Shown here: positions 46,548 to 58,415 of the stretch, in pieces
How the letters are laid out: each line of letters begins with the position of its first letter
Numbering within the stretch: position 1 is the first letter of the stretch
From: Cristatella mucedo
Taxonomy: Eukaryota > Bryozoa > Phylactolaemata > Cristatellidae
Direction: 5' to 3'
Assembly: GCA_009760855.2 (NCBI GenBank)
Contig: WPIO01000071.1
Span: 1,428,501-1,492,500 of the forward strand
DNA length: 64,000 nt
Position numbers and translations under genes: made by a program
The notes under the pieces: model-generated
What the model was told of the DNA's origin: nothing
Seen by the model: the letters and a program-made list of their open reading frames with translations, nothing else
Databases searched by the model: none

Positions 46548-48776
46548 CATCACTTTCCATATCTGACCACTGTTTTGCACTTCAAAACTCAATACTTCCA
46601 CTTGCTGTATTTCTAACCCTTCCTTTGGTAGTCTGCTTACATCTCATTATCCATGCACTCAACAGCTTAATTGCGCTCGATGTCTTCTATAATTCGTCAC
46701 ACAGACTTCCAAACGTCTGATTGCTTCGTAGTGGATTGATTATATTGGGAACACATATATCCCAATATCACTGATTATGCATCTCACCACCTCCTATGTA
46801 TCACTTCGGCTTAGTATAGAAGCTGGTAAATATTGTGCTACACGTGTGCCCACCATACTTATATGTACTGACGTAATGCTACTGCTTGACGTTGTCATCG
46901 ATCACGTGAGCTGTAAGTACCAAAGAGTTGTTGAACCCGTTGTCGTAACCTCTTCACAAGCATTGCTGCTTGCATGCGCCGAATTGAAAGCTCACCAATC
47001 GAAGGATTTAAGTAGGCAACGGGGGGTTACATTTAAGTGACAGGGGCGACATTCAGTAGCAGTAATGGCATTCAGTAGCAGGGGTGACACTTAATTGACT
47101 GCTAGCTCGTCAAGCTACTGCTAGCTATTGTTAATTATCATCCACAAAAGCTGACACAAAACACGAGGTCTCTAAGTCTTGCTCGAAAAGAGGCGACCAG
47201 CCTAGAAGCAAGCTGTTTAGTATGCGGACCGGGATATGTGCTCTAAAGACAACAATGTTCGCTATCTTGGTTAGTGGATTAATCCCGCGAACCTCTTAGC
47301 AGACTTTATTTCTAATCTTTTAAGTGTTAAAGTATCTGTGTCAAAACCTTGGAATGGGGTAGAAGATTGTCACTTTTCTGTAGTCGTATCTTCGCGTCAA
47401 GTGTCACTGAATGCTTTAGTACAAGTTATTGGCTCAAAAAAGAAAGACTTGCACGCAGAGGACGAAGCAGGATTTTTATCTGAAGAGCTAGACCGGCAAA
47501 GTTTGTTTGCAGGCGGCACGATCCAAAAAGTAGCAAAAAGATACAACGCGGGGAATCGTAGTTTTTATTAGACGTGCTCTCGTTGTTTGCTCATCGAGTG
47601 GAATTGGGACATCAGTTTGTCGCTAGGAATATTGCGGAAATCGTTACATATGAAGGGCGGCGGCCTAAGTCGCTGCTTTCCCCCACCACTCTGCCCCCTC
47701 CCAAGATCCCATGTAGGTCCGATGCCCACTGCCCACCCCGGCCTCCGCCGCTGCATGCACAGATGGAAGAGCTCGATAATAATGTATAAGGAAATAAATT
47801 AATGTAAATATATCGGCTCGAGGGTAAATCTCTTGGAGTTTGTTAAGCGAGCCTCTTGACCATGCATGCTGCAATAAAGCAAGCTGTATGGGTTCATGGA
47901 GAAATCCTACCGTTTCCGGATAAAACTGGCAATTAATAATATTAAACACTTTGGTTAAATAACTGGCAGTCAAAAGAGTCTCTTAATAAATTGTGTATTT
48001 TCATAAATCGTGAAATCTTCACAAATTATTGTGGCTCACCCCTTTTCTCCTTACACTGAAAACCCAAGATCAGTTAGGCAAAGATGCAGGTGCATGCGTG
48101 TGCGACAGCTTAGGTGCAGGTGCGTGCGTTTCCTACAGCAAAAGGGTGGCTCAGATCGGTCAAAGCGCTGGGATAACTCATTACTAGCTTTCTCCTGCTG
48201 CCGTCGTGATTTAATTTCGGCGATTGCCGTAGCTGGACGTTCTGCACACAGTTTCCAGGGTTCGCTCAGATAGTTAATTTACAGACGCAAAAACCGAAGC
48301 CAGTTGCTCAGTCTCTCAACTCAAGACTGTGTAATGAAGCCCAGTTGGTATGCATTAATTGGTCACAGGAGACATGTTTTCGGATGAGGGTGTCTTGCAT
48401 TTGCTCGGAGAGCATGAGAAGAATGAAAGAATTTGAACCACGCTTTAATTTGCCCCCCCCCCCACCAGAGAACTCGAAGGTCGCATCTGGCCTGCCATTC
48501 AAACGTGCCAAGACCGTTCATTAATTCAGCATTATTCATAAATTAAAAACGCGCTTATTTTCGTGCATGCAGATTTTTTTAAATGATAGAACAGCTGTGT
48601 AGCCCAATAAGAGAACTTTATATCCTTACGGGCAGTTTACCTTCACCGGACAGCAAATACGTCGATTGGATAGTAATAGAATTCACAACTCGGTACTCAG
48701 AAGCAACAAAAAAGACAAAATTCGCTCGGAGGGAGAAAACGCTATTAAGAGCAAGGAGGTTTTGCTTATTTTAAAG
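46548..48776. other. Intergenic DNA, nothing recognised
   Basis: Mixed-composition spacer between the two convergent genes. A 77-codon open stretch at 47,338-47,571 has no family signature or splice context. No tandem array or element end was found. Confidence 0.4.
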
Positions 48777-48877
48777 GTCGTCAAGCAGAGGGTGCCGTGA
48801 CGGCAATCAGAGGGTGCCGTGACGTCAAGCAGAGGGTGCCGTGACGTCAAGCAAAGGGTGCCGTGACTTCAATCGGT
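48777..48877. repeat. 22-bp tandem repeat carrying CRE-like motifs, four copies
   Basis: Units of AGAGGGTGCCGTGACGTCAA plus GC. The palindrome TGACGTCA is perfect at 48,820-48,827 and 48,842-48,849, and one base off at 48,798 (TGACGGCA) and 48,864 (TGACTTCA). Confidence 0.85.
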
Positions 48878-48954
48878 TGAGACGCAGGCTTTAAGGGCAT
48901 AAGAAAATAAGTACTTTTTTACAACTGGAAGTCGGATTATGAAGTATCTCGGAT

Positions 48955-49145
48955 AGTTACTCCAAAGCATGAGCATGAAGGGAACTAAGAGTGTTTGGCA
49001 GAACTTCGTAGCCGATAAGAGACTTGACGGCTAGCCGGTTCGCACGTAGTGGTGCGATATGTCACTTGCGACGCTCACGACAGACCAGCCTAGCTGCAAA
49101 GTTATGCACCAACTGCAGGCGTCGCATTGCACTCGAACACGCGAG
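48955..49145 (-). mobile_element. Degenerate L2/CR1-like LINE fragment
   Basis: GACGCTCACGACAGACCAGC followed by CTAGCTGCAAAGTTATGCAC and CAACTGCAGGCGTCGC corresponds to the RRLQLVQNSAARLVCRERR region on the minus strand. Confidence 0.6.
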
Positions 49146-49685
49146 CTGTGAGTCTCGGGCCTCTAGATTGGATGCCACAAATGCACGTCGCTGTTACTAA
49201 CTTTCGACTAATACCGGCTAAGCCTATTGTTGTTCGGCGGCGACCACCTTGCGTCGTCTGTCAAATCGAGTCATTGCGAGCGTTTTCCCTGTGGAGTCAT
49301 GCATTCGGGATCCTGGATGTGGGAACCCGATTCTGCTGTAAAATAGACTCGCTGCAAAGCAGCTCTTTCTGCCAGCGTGGCGCCTGGCCATTACTTCGAT
49401 GCAGCCATCAATAGCTTAAAGCTAACGGGCCCAAACTGGTTTCGCTGTCCATGCAGCAATCCAAACAGTCTCTGATTGCTGTCATGTCCGGTGAACTGTC
49501 TGGTCCGAGCAGCCTGCCGCTCTCCAATGCTTAACCAGGCCTTTCCAATGCCGAAACTGGGTTCAAGCGGTCAATTTCGGCAGAGAGATCCTACAGTTAC
49601 GTGTAAAAGGTAGTTATTCCTTATACTTCCTCAAAGTCAATGGAAGGCTCATGCAAGGCGTACATAGCAGCTCCGGAAAGAGAAT

Positions 49686-49709
49686 ATATATATATATATA
49701 TATATATAT
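49686..49709. repeat. (AT)n microsatellite
   Basis: Pure (AT)n, immediately left of arm A of the inverted repeat system. Confidence 0.95.
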
Positions 49710-49716
49710 CTTAATT

Positions 49717-49772
49717 GAATTTTAGAATCTCTTCGAACCACGTTAAACTTATGTGAGGATTTTTCGGTCCAG

Positions 49773-49775
<3 letters not shown>
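49717..49775 (+). repeat. Inverted-repeat arm A (59 bp)
   Basis: The 59 bp from GAATTTTAGAATCTCTTCG to TTTTCGGTCCAGCAC are the exact reverse complement of 50,039-50,097. The arm runs directly into (AT)n at 49,776. Confidence 0.95.
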
Positions 49776-49820
<45 letters not shown>

Positions 49821-49848
49821 GTATATATATATATATGTATATATATAT
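49776..49848. repeat. (AT)n with ATGT interruptions
   Basis: TA-dinucleotide tract with three GTA interruptions between arms A and B. Confidence 0.95.
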
Positions 49849-49902
49849 AACGTGTTTCCTGAAATTATGAGACGGCTGTTTAATTTACTACTTGCATTTA
49901 GC
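49846..49902 (+). repeat. Inverted-repeat arm B (57 bp)
   Basis: The 57 bp from TATAACGTGTTTCCTG to CTTGCATTTAGC are the exact reverse complement of 50,199-50,255. Confidence 0.95.
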
Positions 49903-49907
49903 TACAT

Positions 49908-50097
<190 letters not shown>

Positions 50098-50198
50098 GAT
50101 GATGCAGTAAAAAGGAAAATGTTTAGCAGCATTTTCAGGTGAAGCAAAACTTAAAGAATTCTTTAAAATTGTGTCATAGGTTTTAAAATTCTCAGCTT

Positions 50199-50255
50199 GC
50201 TAAATGCAAGTAGTAAATTAAACAGCCGTCTCATAATTTCAGGAAACACGTTATA
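50199..50255 (-). repeat. Inverted-repeat arm B' (57 bp)
   Basis: Exact reverse complement of arm B at 49,846-49,902. About 100 bp of unique sequence separates A' and B'. Confidence 0.95.
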
Positions 50256-50745
50256 ACCCATGCAGGTCACCATGGTTTTGGCTTCTCATGTGTTTGCCAA
50301 GACTTCTAGTTTCTTGCTTTACCTGCAATAAAGGTTTCTTGCATATTTTCTAACCGGATCTGGCCGGTGTATGTGCATAGGCGAAGCAAGAAGTCTCAAA
50401 CCTTGAACGCTCCCCAAACTAGTACAGTACGACACATTATTTAAGATACACAGTATTTTCTAGAGGTCCATCACATCCGTCTTCTGATTGCACTGCTGCC
50501 AAAAACAATTCTTGAAAACCGCAACTGTTTCCGCACCCACCTGAAATCACCAAATGAGTTAATTGTGCATGTTTTCCGCACCTATCGAGGTCCAAGCGAG
50601 GTGGCAGCGTGCACGATCAGGTACACTTACTGATTTCTCATACGTTTCTTACTTACCCTGTGGTGGTATTATTGGCCAAGGTTTTATGAAACTCAGCAAA
50701 GTTTTAGATTTATTTTAATTCAAACGATTCCTAGATGTTTCGAGC
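50256..50745. other. Unassigned intergenic DNA
   Basis: No gene or element end recognised. It ends with TTTCGAGCCAGCACTATAT, which resembles the junction of arm A with (AT)n. Confidence 0.4.
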
Positions 50746-50940
<195 letters not shown>

Positions 50941-51365
50941 CTAATACTGCAGCCGTCCTCCTTCGATAAATGTACGTACATAGTTGTAAACGTATATATA
51001 CCTGAATGCATTATACCTACGGGTACGTAAAATATTACTTATACACGTACTGACTTCCTTTCCAGCATCGATTTGAAAACAAGCTACTCAGTCTGGCTTC
51101 CAGTTCAGGTCGCTTGACTCGTTATCACCGACCTTGACCTATTCACCGGTCGTAACCTATCCGATCTGCTTTCTGCTCTTGTGCCCTATTGCAGCATGTG
51201 ACCAGCTCGGCGGCATTTAGTCGCTAGGCTCTCTCTTGCACTAAATTGGAGTCTTTGTGATCGAGCCTTCGTCTCGTACGTTACTCACCGGAAGTCTAGA
51301 ATTCCCTTTCGCCCGCAGTCACGTGCTACAGTCACGTGCTACCACTGATCATCGATCGTGCTTCC

Positions 51366-51462
51366 TTGCAGCACGTTTGAAGTGCCTAGAAAGAGATTGA
51401 GTTCTCCGAGAGTGTTCTATCAAATAGTTGTTATTATAATTATTACTATTATCATTTTCAAC
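51366..51462 (+). mobile_element. L2/CR1-like LINE 3' tail
   Basis: GCACGTTTGAAGTGCCTAGA to TTCTCCGAGAGTGTTCTATC with a degraded (ATT)n. It lies directly upstream of the larger LINE copy. Confidence 0.7.
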
Positions 51463-51904
51463 AACGGAAATGACCTAATTCAGCCTTTAAGTCTCGGGTC
51501 AAGATGCATCTGTTCCGGTGAGCTTTTTCCACAGAGTCAGCATTGCTTAGGGTGTACAACGACCTACTTAGGAATGCAGACATGGGTAGAGTGTCTCTGC
51601 TTGTGCTGCTCGATCTTTCGGTAGCTTTTGATATTGTCGATTACAAAGTTCTTCTAGAGCACCTCTCATCTCGCCTGGGCATTACTGGCACTGCTCTGCA
51701 GTGGTTCAGGTCCTATCTCAATGGGAGACTCCAGAGTATTGACGTGAATGGGCAAAGGTCATCCGAGGTACTTCTGAAATATGGGCTACCTCAGGGCTCC
51801 GTGCTAGGTCCGGTTCTTGTCACGGTTTATACTCTCCCTCTTACTGCTGTGATTGCGAAGCACAATCTAGGCTTTCACTTCTATGCGGATGACACTCAAC
51901 TGTA

Positions 51905-52223
51905 CCAGCTTTAGCTCTGCACGTCCTAGACTGTGGAACTCGCTTCCACAATTCTTGCGCAACGACATCTACTCTCCAACTGCCGACTATGGCAAATCTT
52001 TTTCAGCGGTCCTGAACTGCTACTTCTATGCTACTCACTACCTCAACTGCTCTCCTGACTCTGCTATGCTTCCCACTTTCTCTTTGTTGCGTGAGACGAA
52101 GTCTGTTGGCTACCGAATGCGGACCGAAAGCCGCTTAGGCTGTGAGTGTGCTATACAAAACTCTCCTGCGTAACACCCACATGGTCTGTATGACTTTGTG
52201 GAGTTCCTGACGGAGATACATTA
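51905..52223 (+). mobile_element. Element B 3' end, inserted in the LINE
   Basis: A 5'-truncated insertion encoding RPRLWNSLPQFL, SPTADYGKSFSAVL and YFYATHYLNCSPDSAMLPTF, ending TGGAGTTCCTGACGGAGATA. It sits exactly between the codons for YADDTQLY and GFDPSQP of the LINE. TACC occurs at both edges, a possible 4-bp target-site duplication or microhomology. Confidence 0.85.
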
Positions 52224-53033
52224 CCTTGGCTTTGATCCCTCCCAGCCTTTGAGCACCTCGAATTCTCTCAACTCACTTGCTGCATGTATTGATGCCATCG
52301 GCACATGGATGACAGCAAATTGTCTTAAACTAAACGATGATAAAACTAACTTACTAATTATGTTCAAACCCAGTGTGATTAAAAAGTTGGAAACGCTGAC
52401 GCTCACAAGTGGCTCTGCCAGCATATTTCCTGTTGAATCAGCTCGAAATCTAGGTGTCATGTTCCAAATGGACCTCCCGTTAGATGACCGCATCAGCACC
52501 ACAGTCAAGTCTGCCTACTTTCAGCTACATAACATGGCTGAAATTCGGGCTTGTGTAAATAAGGATACCACGTCTAAGTTGATCCATGCATTTGTGACAT
52601 CCCGTCTTGACTTCTGTAACTCACTGCTTGCTGGCCTACCAGCATGTGCAATCAGGCGATCACAGCTTGTGAAAAACTCCGCAGCTAGGCTTGTCCGTCG
52701 TGAGCGTCGCAGTTGCCACATCACCACACTTATCGCCGACCTGCACTGGCTATCAGTCAAGCAACGGATTGACTTCAAGTTTTTGTTGCTCACTTTTAGG
52801 TCATTTCGTTCTTTGGCTCGAGCCTATCTCTCAGATCTACTCCCCCACCACGCCAAGCCTCGTACCACCCGCTTTTCGTTATCCAACAGCTTACCAATAC
52901 CTCGTAAAAACCTCAAATCCTTTGGGGACCGTGCATTAAGTTCGTGTGCTTCCAAAGCCTGGAACTCCCTCCCGACTTGCGTCAGAACATCCCCTGACTT
53001 GACCACATTTAAAAAGAACTTGCAAACACACAT

Positions 53034-53610
53034 ATATCCACTTCTCGCCGACCTGCACTGGCTACCAGTCAAGCAACGGATTGACTTCAAGGTTTTGTCG
53101 CTCACTTTTAGGTCCCTTCATTCCATGGCTCCAGCCTATCTCTCCGACATACTCCCCCATCAAGCCAAGCATCGTACCACCCGCTTTTCGGAATCCAACA
53201 GTCTAGAAATACCTCGTACAAACCTCAAATCCTTTGGAGACCGTGCATTTAGTTTGTATGCTCCCAAAGCTTGGAACTCTCTCCCGACCTGCGTCAGAAC
53301 ATCCCCTGACCTGACCACATTTAAAAGGAACTTAAAAACACACCTATTTAGGACAGCATTTAGTGGGTCCCTGTGATTCGTCCTTCACGTGCTTATGCGT
53401 GCTGACACTGTGCATGCTGCCACTAACCACATTTGCATGCTGACCCTGTGCATGTCACCCCTAACCATGTTATTTATTTTGTTTGTTTTTCAAGCATGAT
53501 TTTACTTAACATTCAATTACATTTCCCTTTGCAGCAAATGTAAAGCGCCTAGAAAGAGATTAAGTTCTCTGAGGCGCTTTATCAAGTATATTATTATTAT
53601 TATTATTATT
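53034..53610 (+). mobile_element. L2/CR1-like LINE, 5'-truncated copy inserted in its own family member
   Basis: Starts in mid-ORF2 (PLLADLHWLPVKQRIDFKVL) and continues with an intact frame to the stop at 53,374. It runs through the 3' UTR and stem-loop to (ATT)n at 53,590-53,610. The host copy is interrupted after KKNLQTHIY and resumes with ATTTAGGACAGC. It is very similar to the 35-36 kb copy. Confidence 0.88.
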
Positions 53611-54109
53611 ATATTTAGGACAGCATTAAGTGGGTCCTTGTGTTTCGTCCTTTATGTGCTTATGCGTGATGACACTGTTCATGCTGCCACTAACCACATT
53701 TGCATGCTGACCCTGTGCATGTCACTCCCTTAGCCATTTTATTTTTGTTGTTTATCAAGTATGATGCCACTCACCATCCAATCACGTTTCCCTTTGCAGC
53801 AAATGTAAAGTGCCTAGAAAGAGACTGAGTTCTCTGAGGGCGCTTTATCGAGTGAATTATTATTATTATTATTATTTCTTTTAGTCCTAGTGGACTTGTC
53901 CTAATGTGCTTTTCACACGTACTTTTACATGATTTGGTGCATATTACTAGCTAGAGGTACTGCTAGCCGTATGGCATAATTTGTCATTTTTGTTGTAACA
54001 TGCTGACTTAAGCATGATAATTGCTTGATTTTTTCGTACGTGGTACTAGGCATGCCAGTCACACTTAGGTACTGACTCTCCGGCGGCGAGTTGTAATGTG
54101 CCAGGATAG

Positions 54110-54260
54110 AGATAAAGGCATCTACTAAATTAAATATTGTGATCATATTTATATTTTGTTATGTTATTTATTATGTTTATATTATTAATTTTATCATAAC
54201 AACATTATTTTCACATTAAAATTAATATAAAATAAAATAAAATATCCTTATTATGGCACT
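54110..54260. repeat. AT-rich tract
   Basis: Short AT-rich stretch (TATTTATATTTTG, AAAATAAAATAAAA) just upstream of the element B insertion. Confidence 0.7.
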
Positions 54261-54290
54261 ATTTAAAAGGCTAATTACTACTATTCCTAG

Positions 54291-54314
54291 TGTTATCTGT
54301 ATAGAGGCATCAAT
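54291..54314 (+). repeat. Left copy of 24-bp direct repeat (target-site duplication)
   Basis: Begins TGTTATCTGTATAGAGGC and is identical over 24 bp to 54,750-54,773. The two copies bracket element B. Confidence 0.85.
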
Positions 54315-54749
54315 TAGTATTCCTATAGCTGAACTGCTGCATCAGTTTCAGCCTGTACGCGCCAGCAGGTCCTGTGTGGACAATAAATTAGCTGTCCCAT
54401 TCCTCCGCTTGAGCACAGTTGGCGACAGAAGCTTTAGCTCTGCAGGTCCTAGACTGTGGAACTCGCTTCCACGATTCTTATGCAACGACAACAACTCTCC
54501 TACTGCCGACTATGGCACATCCTTTTCAGCGGTCCTGAGCTGCTACTTCTATGCTACTCACTACCTCAGCTGCTCTCCTGACTCTGCTATGCTTCCCACT
54601 TTCTCTTTGTTGAGTGAGACGAAGTCTGTTGGCTACCGAATGCGTACCGAAAGCCGCTTAGGCTGCGAGTGCGCTATACAAAACTCTCCTGCGTAACACC
54701 CACATGGTCTGTATGACTTTGTGGAGTTACAGACGGAGATACGTTACAT
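54315..54749 (+). mobile_element. Element B (second LINE family), 5'-truncated 3' end
   Basis: The open frame encodes AELLHQFQPVRASRSCVDNK, LSTVGDRSFSSAGPRLWNSL and TADYGTSFSAVLSCYFYATH, ending in ...IQNSPA and a stop near 54,696. The 3' end reads GACTTTGTGGAGTTACAGAC. The RxGDRSFSxxGPRLWNSLP stretch is the usual end of CR1/L2-type ORF2. It is bounded by a 24-bp direct repeat. Confidence 0.85.
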
Positions 54750-54773
54750 TGTTATCTGTATAGAGGCATCAAT
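54750..54773 (+). repeat. Right copy of 24-bp direct repeat (target-site duplication)
   Basis: Identical to 54,291-54,314. Weaker similarity continues for another ~14 bp on both sides' right edges. Confidence 0.85.
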
Positions 54774-54796
54774 ACGAATACCTGTATAGAATAATG

Positions 54797-54872
54797 GCAT
54801 AGTAATAATGCATTTACATAGAGCCCTTACAGTACTTAATATCTTTCTAGCCACTATACATCCAGGATCAAA
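54797..54872 (-). mobile_element. Degenerate L2/CR1-like LINE 3' tail
   Basis: AATAATGCATTTACATAGAG, then CTTAATATCTTTCTAGCCAC and TATACATCC correspond to the complement of the (ATT)n and stem-loop tail with many changes. Confidence 0.5.
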
Positions 54873-56300
54873 TCATGTATGCAAGGAGAACATTAAGTTT
54901 ACCAGTCGCTGCAGCCGTAGCTGTCCGAAGGCATACATTTATATCTATATGCTTACATTTACGCACGTTTACTCACTATAGCTCTTAACAAGGAACGAAC
55001 CAAGAAGTTGGCGGAATTTCCCGAGGTTTTTTGCAGCACTGAAGACCGCATGACAGTCAAAAGAATTATTTACCCAAAAATAGAGCTTTTTCTAGAGAAC
55101 TATAGATCAGTGGTTGCCACATTTTCTCACCTGGGAATAGCGGATGAGTTTTGTGATGCGTTGAAGTCCAGGCGGCTTCAGCGATAGCCAACGCTGACTG
55201 AAAATGGCGCCAAAGTCGGAGGGTGGGGTCAAACGGTGAGCGAGTCGCTGTCAAGACGACGACTTCCGTACGGCAGTGGTAGAACGAGAATATAGAGCAC
55301 GTAATGGTAGCTCAGCAGAACGTCAACAAATACGATAGACAGTTTTAGTTTGTCAATCGTCCCGAGCGATTATAATAAGGATTAAACTAATGAAACTCAG
55401 AGTGGTGGTAATCCCTTTGGCCGCCGTCGGCATCTCTGCTTATGCCAACTGAGGTGACCCCGGTTGGTACGCTAAGTAGTGTTAGAAATGGTCTTTGTCT
55501 TTATAATAGTTCTTTCCATTTGGGTCATTATCCGCGTCTCTATACAACTTGAGGATTCAGTCGGGCAACTGCTGAGCTTCGACAGAACAGTATGGCGTCG
55601 TTCGGACAGTATGGCATCAGAATGGTGAGCCGTTCAGGCGCTCACTGATTTTGTATTATGTTACCGTATGTTTACCTCCAAGTATGTAATACTGTTTTTA
55701 GGATTAATTAGCCATTTTTTGAGACATTAATTTCTGCCAGTATCTGTCACGTAGCTGCTTGTTGGTTATGGGGCCATTGTGCGTGCGAAGCCGTCCACAG
55801 CTGTTCACACGAGGTAGGAGTACGCGTCTAGGGATTTCGTGAACGTCGCGTGCAGATGCTTGGTCAGAAATTGGTCAAAGATGACAAATTTCTAGTTATT
55901 AATCAATCTTATCTTTTCTCCAGTTCAACTAGTCGCCACTAGTTCAATCCTCTAGCAGCAAGAATCTCGTGGAAAAAGTGCAGCGGCCGTTTACGCTTGA
56001 CTACCAGCCGATGGTGGCTGAGTTCAAATCCTGAAGCCACATGAATTGTCCATCGTTAGTCGAAAAAAACGAGGTATACATTCGAGAGTACTCCGCTTGC
56101 ACTATAAATGTTACTAGCCGGTTCGAGAATGGACCTTGAGAGGTAAAGACTCAGTCTTCGTAGCTGCTTTTACCTTTTTGTTACTTCCTTTCTGCCGTTT
56201 TCCTGCTGGGCGTCCTGGGTGGAAGTGACCCATAATGGCGCCAGTAAAGGGGCAGCTGCAGAGCAGAGCACCGATGCTCCCGTTGCTTCGTCAGAGCCCT
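54873..56300. other. Intergenic DNA, nothing firmly recognised
   Basis: Mixed composition. A possible tRNA-like B-box (GAGTTCAAATCC at about 56,021) suggests an old SINE near 55,980-56,045, too weak to call. No gene found. Confidence 0.35.
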
Positions 56301-57569
56301 GACTAATGTGAGCTCGAGAAGAAAAGGCTTGGCCGCCGCCGCCAGCGAGCGGGCGAGCGTGCACTCCCCCTTGGATCGCTTCGCCGTTGCAGCCGGCCGA
56401 AACTTCGGCTCTAGAAACCTGTCGGTACCGAAAATCACTCTAGTGAAGTCGGGAACGGCGCCGGAGCATGCCACCAACGGCGAGGCCAGGTGGCTGTAGG
56501 CCGCCGCCGCCGCCACCACCGCGGTACTTCCCGCTCGCCGTTCAGCCACAGTTGCCATCGCTGCCGCTGAACGACGCTGCGAGACACGGAACTGTGACAG
56601 AGAGGAGCCACGCCCCGCGGAAAGTACCGCTAAAGGATAGCGGCGCGAAGCTGGTGTTCGCCGGCGGACCCACGCCAAGTAGAGGCTTCGCGATCAGACA
56701 AGATCGGACGTGATCGGACACGATCGGACATAATCGGTCGTCCCGGTCGATGCCGCCGCCTTCCTACCCATCCTTTCCTTGTCTGAGATCTCGCAAGCTG
56801 AGCAGCCGCAGAAAAGCCACCGGATGGAATGGGGGCAGCGAAAAGGGGGCAAGGGGGCGGCTCTCTGGCCAACTCCGTCGGCATCGCGCCCTTGGACGTC
56901 TAAGAGTTGGCGAGAGTGAGACTTCGCGGTCACCCGGCGCTTCTGCCCCTCTCCCCTCCCCCCACAGATGCGCTCCAGCCGGTACGGAACGTCAGCGTCA
57001 CCGCGACTTCGAGAGGACGGAGTGAGCGAAGGCCTGCCTGGCGAAATCTAAACTCGGCTCGGGCCTCTCGCCGGAGTCGCTGCGGCGGCGGCGTCACGCG
57101 CCGCCTTTTCGCGGGGGCACAGAGGCGAGAAGCCGTCGGCTCGGAGGCGAGAAGCCGCCGCGTGGCATTCCCGATAGCGAAAGGTCATCTGCAATGGATC
57201 GCGCTTTCGATGGCTGACAGCGAACGATCGAGCGACCGGCGCGGCGGAAAAGGAAACTCTAAAGAATAGAAGAAATCTTCTGGAGGAAACTCTGCCAGAA
57301 AATACTGTAAGGAAAGGGAGGCGAAGAAATCCGCCGCGTTGGACGCGACGGCCGAGCGTCCGTCGGCTGCGCTTCTGGAGCTCGCAGCAAAGCCGAGTTG
57401 TACAGCTGCAACGGTGGCAGCAGCAGCGCAGCTGTCGCAGCTGCGCTCCATCCATCACGTGCTCGCTCTGATCACGTGCTCACTCGAGTCCGATTAAACG
57501 AACTCGTTCGGGAGTAGGGGCTTTGCCGCGCTTCGAAGCTCGTACGACCTCGGCCTTAACAGCAGCTCG
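56301..57569. other. CpG-rich island between the two genes
   Basis: CpG-dense block with TCGGA/CGATCGGACA short repeats at about 56,695-56,745 and overlapping Arg/Ala-rich open frames on both strands. It resembles a promoter island, but neither flanking recognised gene starts here, so an unrecognised gene start or an orphan island is possible. Confidence 0.35.
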
Positions 57570-57575
57570 TTTATT
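57570..57575 (-). terminator. PPIL6: Candidate polyadenylation signal AATAAA (PPIL6)
   Basis: On the minus strand AATAAA lies about 445 bp beyond the PPIL6 stop codon. The intervening 3' UTR would include the (CT)n tract. Confidence 0.4.
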
Positions 57576-57600
57576 GCCCGAATGCCTCGCCTTTCGAAAA

Positions 57601-57714
<114 letters not shown>

Positions 57715-57723
57715 ACTCACAGC

Positions 57724-57778
57724 AGTGCCAGGTCAAAGACCAGGTCAAAGACCAGGTCAGAGACCAGGTCAAAGGCCG
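57724..57778. repeat. 12-13 bp tandem repeat (CCAGGTCAAAGA)
   Basis: Four to five units of CCAGGTCAAAGA, one with CAGAGA. Confidence 0.9.
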
Positions 57779-58020
57779 GACTCGCCGCAGCTCCGCCGTC
57801 AAACCGTCGGCGTGTACGCTGATGGCGCTTCGCGCGGCGGTGTCGTCGGCGCCTGAGCGGATTTGCCCGTCCAACATGAACCGAAATCCAAGAGAATCGG
57901 TATACGAGAAATTTGTCCTTCGCTGAGCTCTGGTAGCCAGACTTTGCCGGGATGTGCGTGACATACGGCAGCAGTGAGACGGCAGCGACCCGACCGCAAC
58001 CGCCACCGTCGCTAGGGACG

Positions 58021-58138
58021 TTAGAACGCGTGGCTGACGACTCCACAGTCGACGATGCGCACGTCCTTGTTGGGCCGTTCATTGTACGTCGGTTGCCGCT
58101 CGATGGCGGCCAGCGTCTCCGTGCCCTCGATCACTTGC
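58021..58138 (-). CDS. PPIL6: PPIL6 coding exon 7 (residues 260-298 and stop)
   Basis: QVIEGTETLAAIERQPTYNE to VVSHAF and TAA at 58,021-58,023. The acceptor GTGCAG|G completes the glycine codon split with exon 6. It matches the GQLIEGTEVL...NERP end of PPIL6 proteins. Confidence 0.95.
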
Positions 58139-58384
58139 CTGCACGGGGTGAAGCGCACGTCACATCCGGATTTTCGAGCAGCAGCCGTTGCAAGGCGGAT
58201 GCGGCCGCGGCAGCTTGATACGCTCCCCGAGCATCGTGCGCATGCTGCGGGCAACTCTCGAATCGACGGACGAGGCGATAACAAGACGGGGCGATGAGTG
58301 GTGCCTCGGGCGGCTAGCTACCGGGGAGAGAGAGAGAGACGGAGACAGAGACGGAGACAGAGACAGAGCGAGACAGAGCGAGAC

Positions 58385-58415
<31 letters not shown>

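Larger units (their letters stand above)
51465..53872 (+). mobile_element. L2/CR1-like LINE (host copy of a three-level nest)
   Basis: Contains the reverse-transcriptase palm: VLLDLSVAFDIVDYKVLLEH, WFRSYLNGRLQSIDVNGQRS, YGLPQGSVLGPVLVTVYTLP and FYADDTQLY (YADD intact at about 51,882). The coding sequence then breaks at 51,905, resumes at 52,224 (GFDPSQPLSTSNSLNSLAAC), breaks again near 53,034 and resumes at 53,610 with the last coding residues and 3' UTR, ending in (ATT)n at about 53,855-53,872. Both breaks are insertions of other elements, listed separately. Truncated upstream of the RT and lacking endonuclease. Confidence 0.9.

Noticed and set aside
46742-46768. Short hairpin ATATTGGGA...TCCCAATAT
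   Set aside because: Nine-base arms with a small loop are expected by chance at this scale; no associated element.
47338-47571. 77-codon open frame in the intergenic spacer
   Set aside because: No homology recognised, no splice sites in frame, ordinary length for chance.
55980-56045. Possible old SINE with GAGTTCAAATCC B-box-like motif
   Set aside because: Only the B-box-like motif stands out; the A-box and tail are not convincing.
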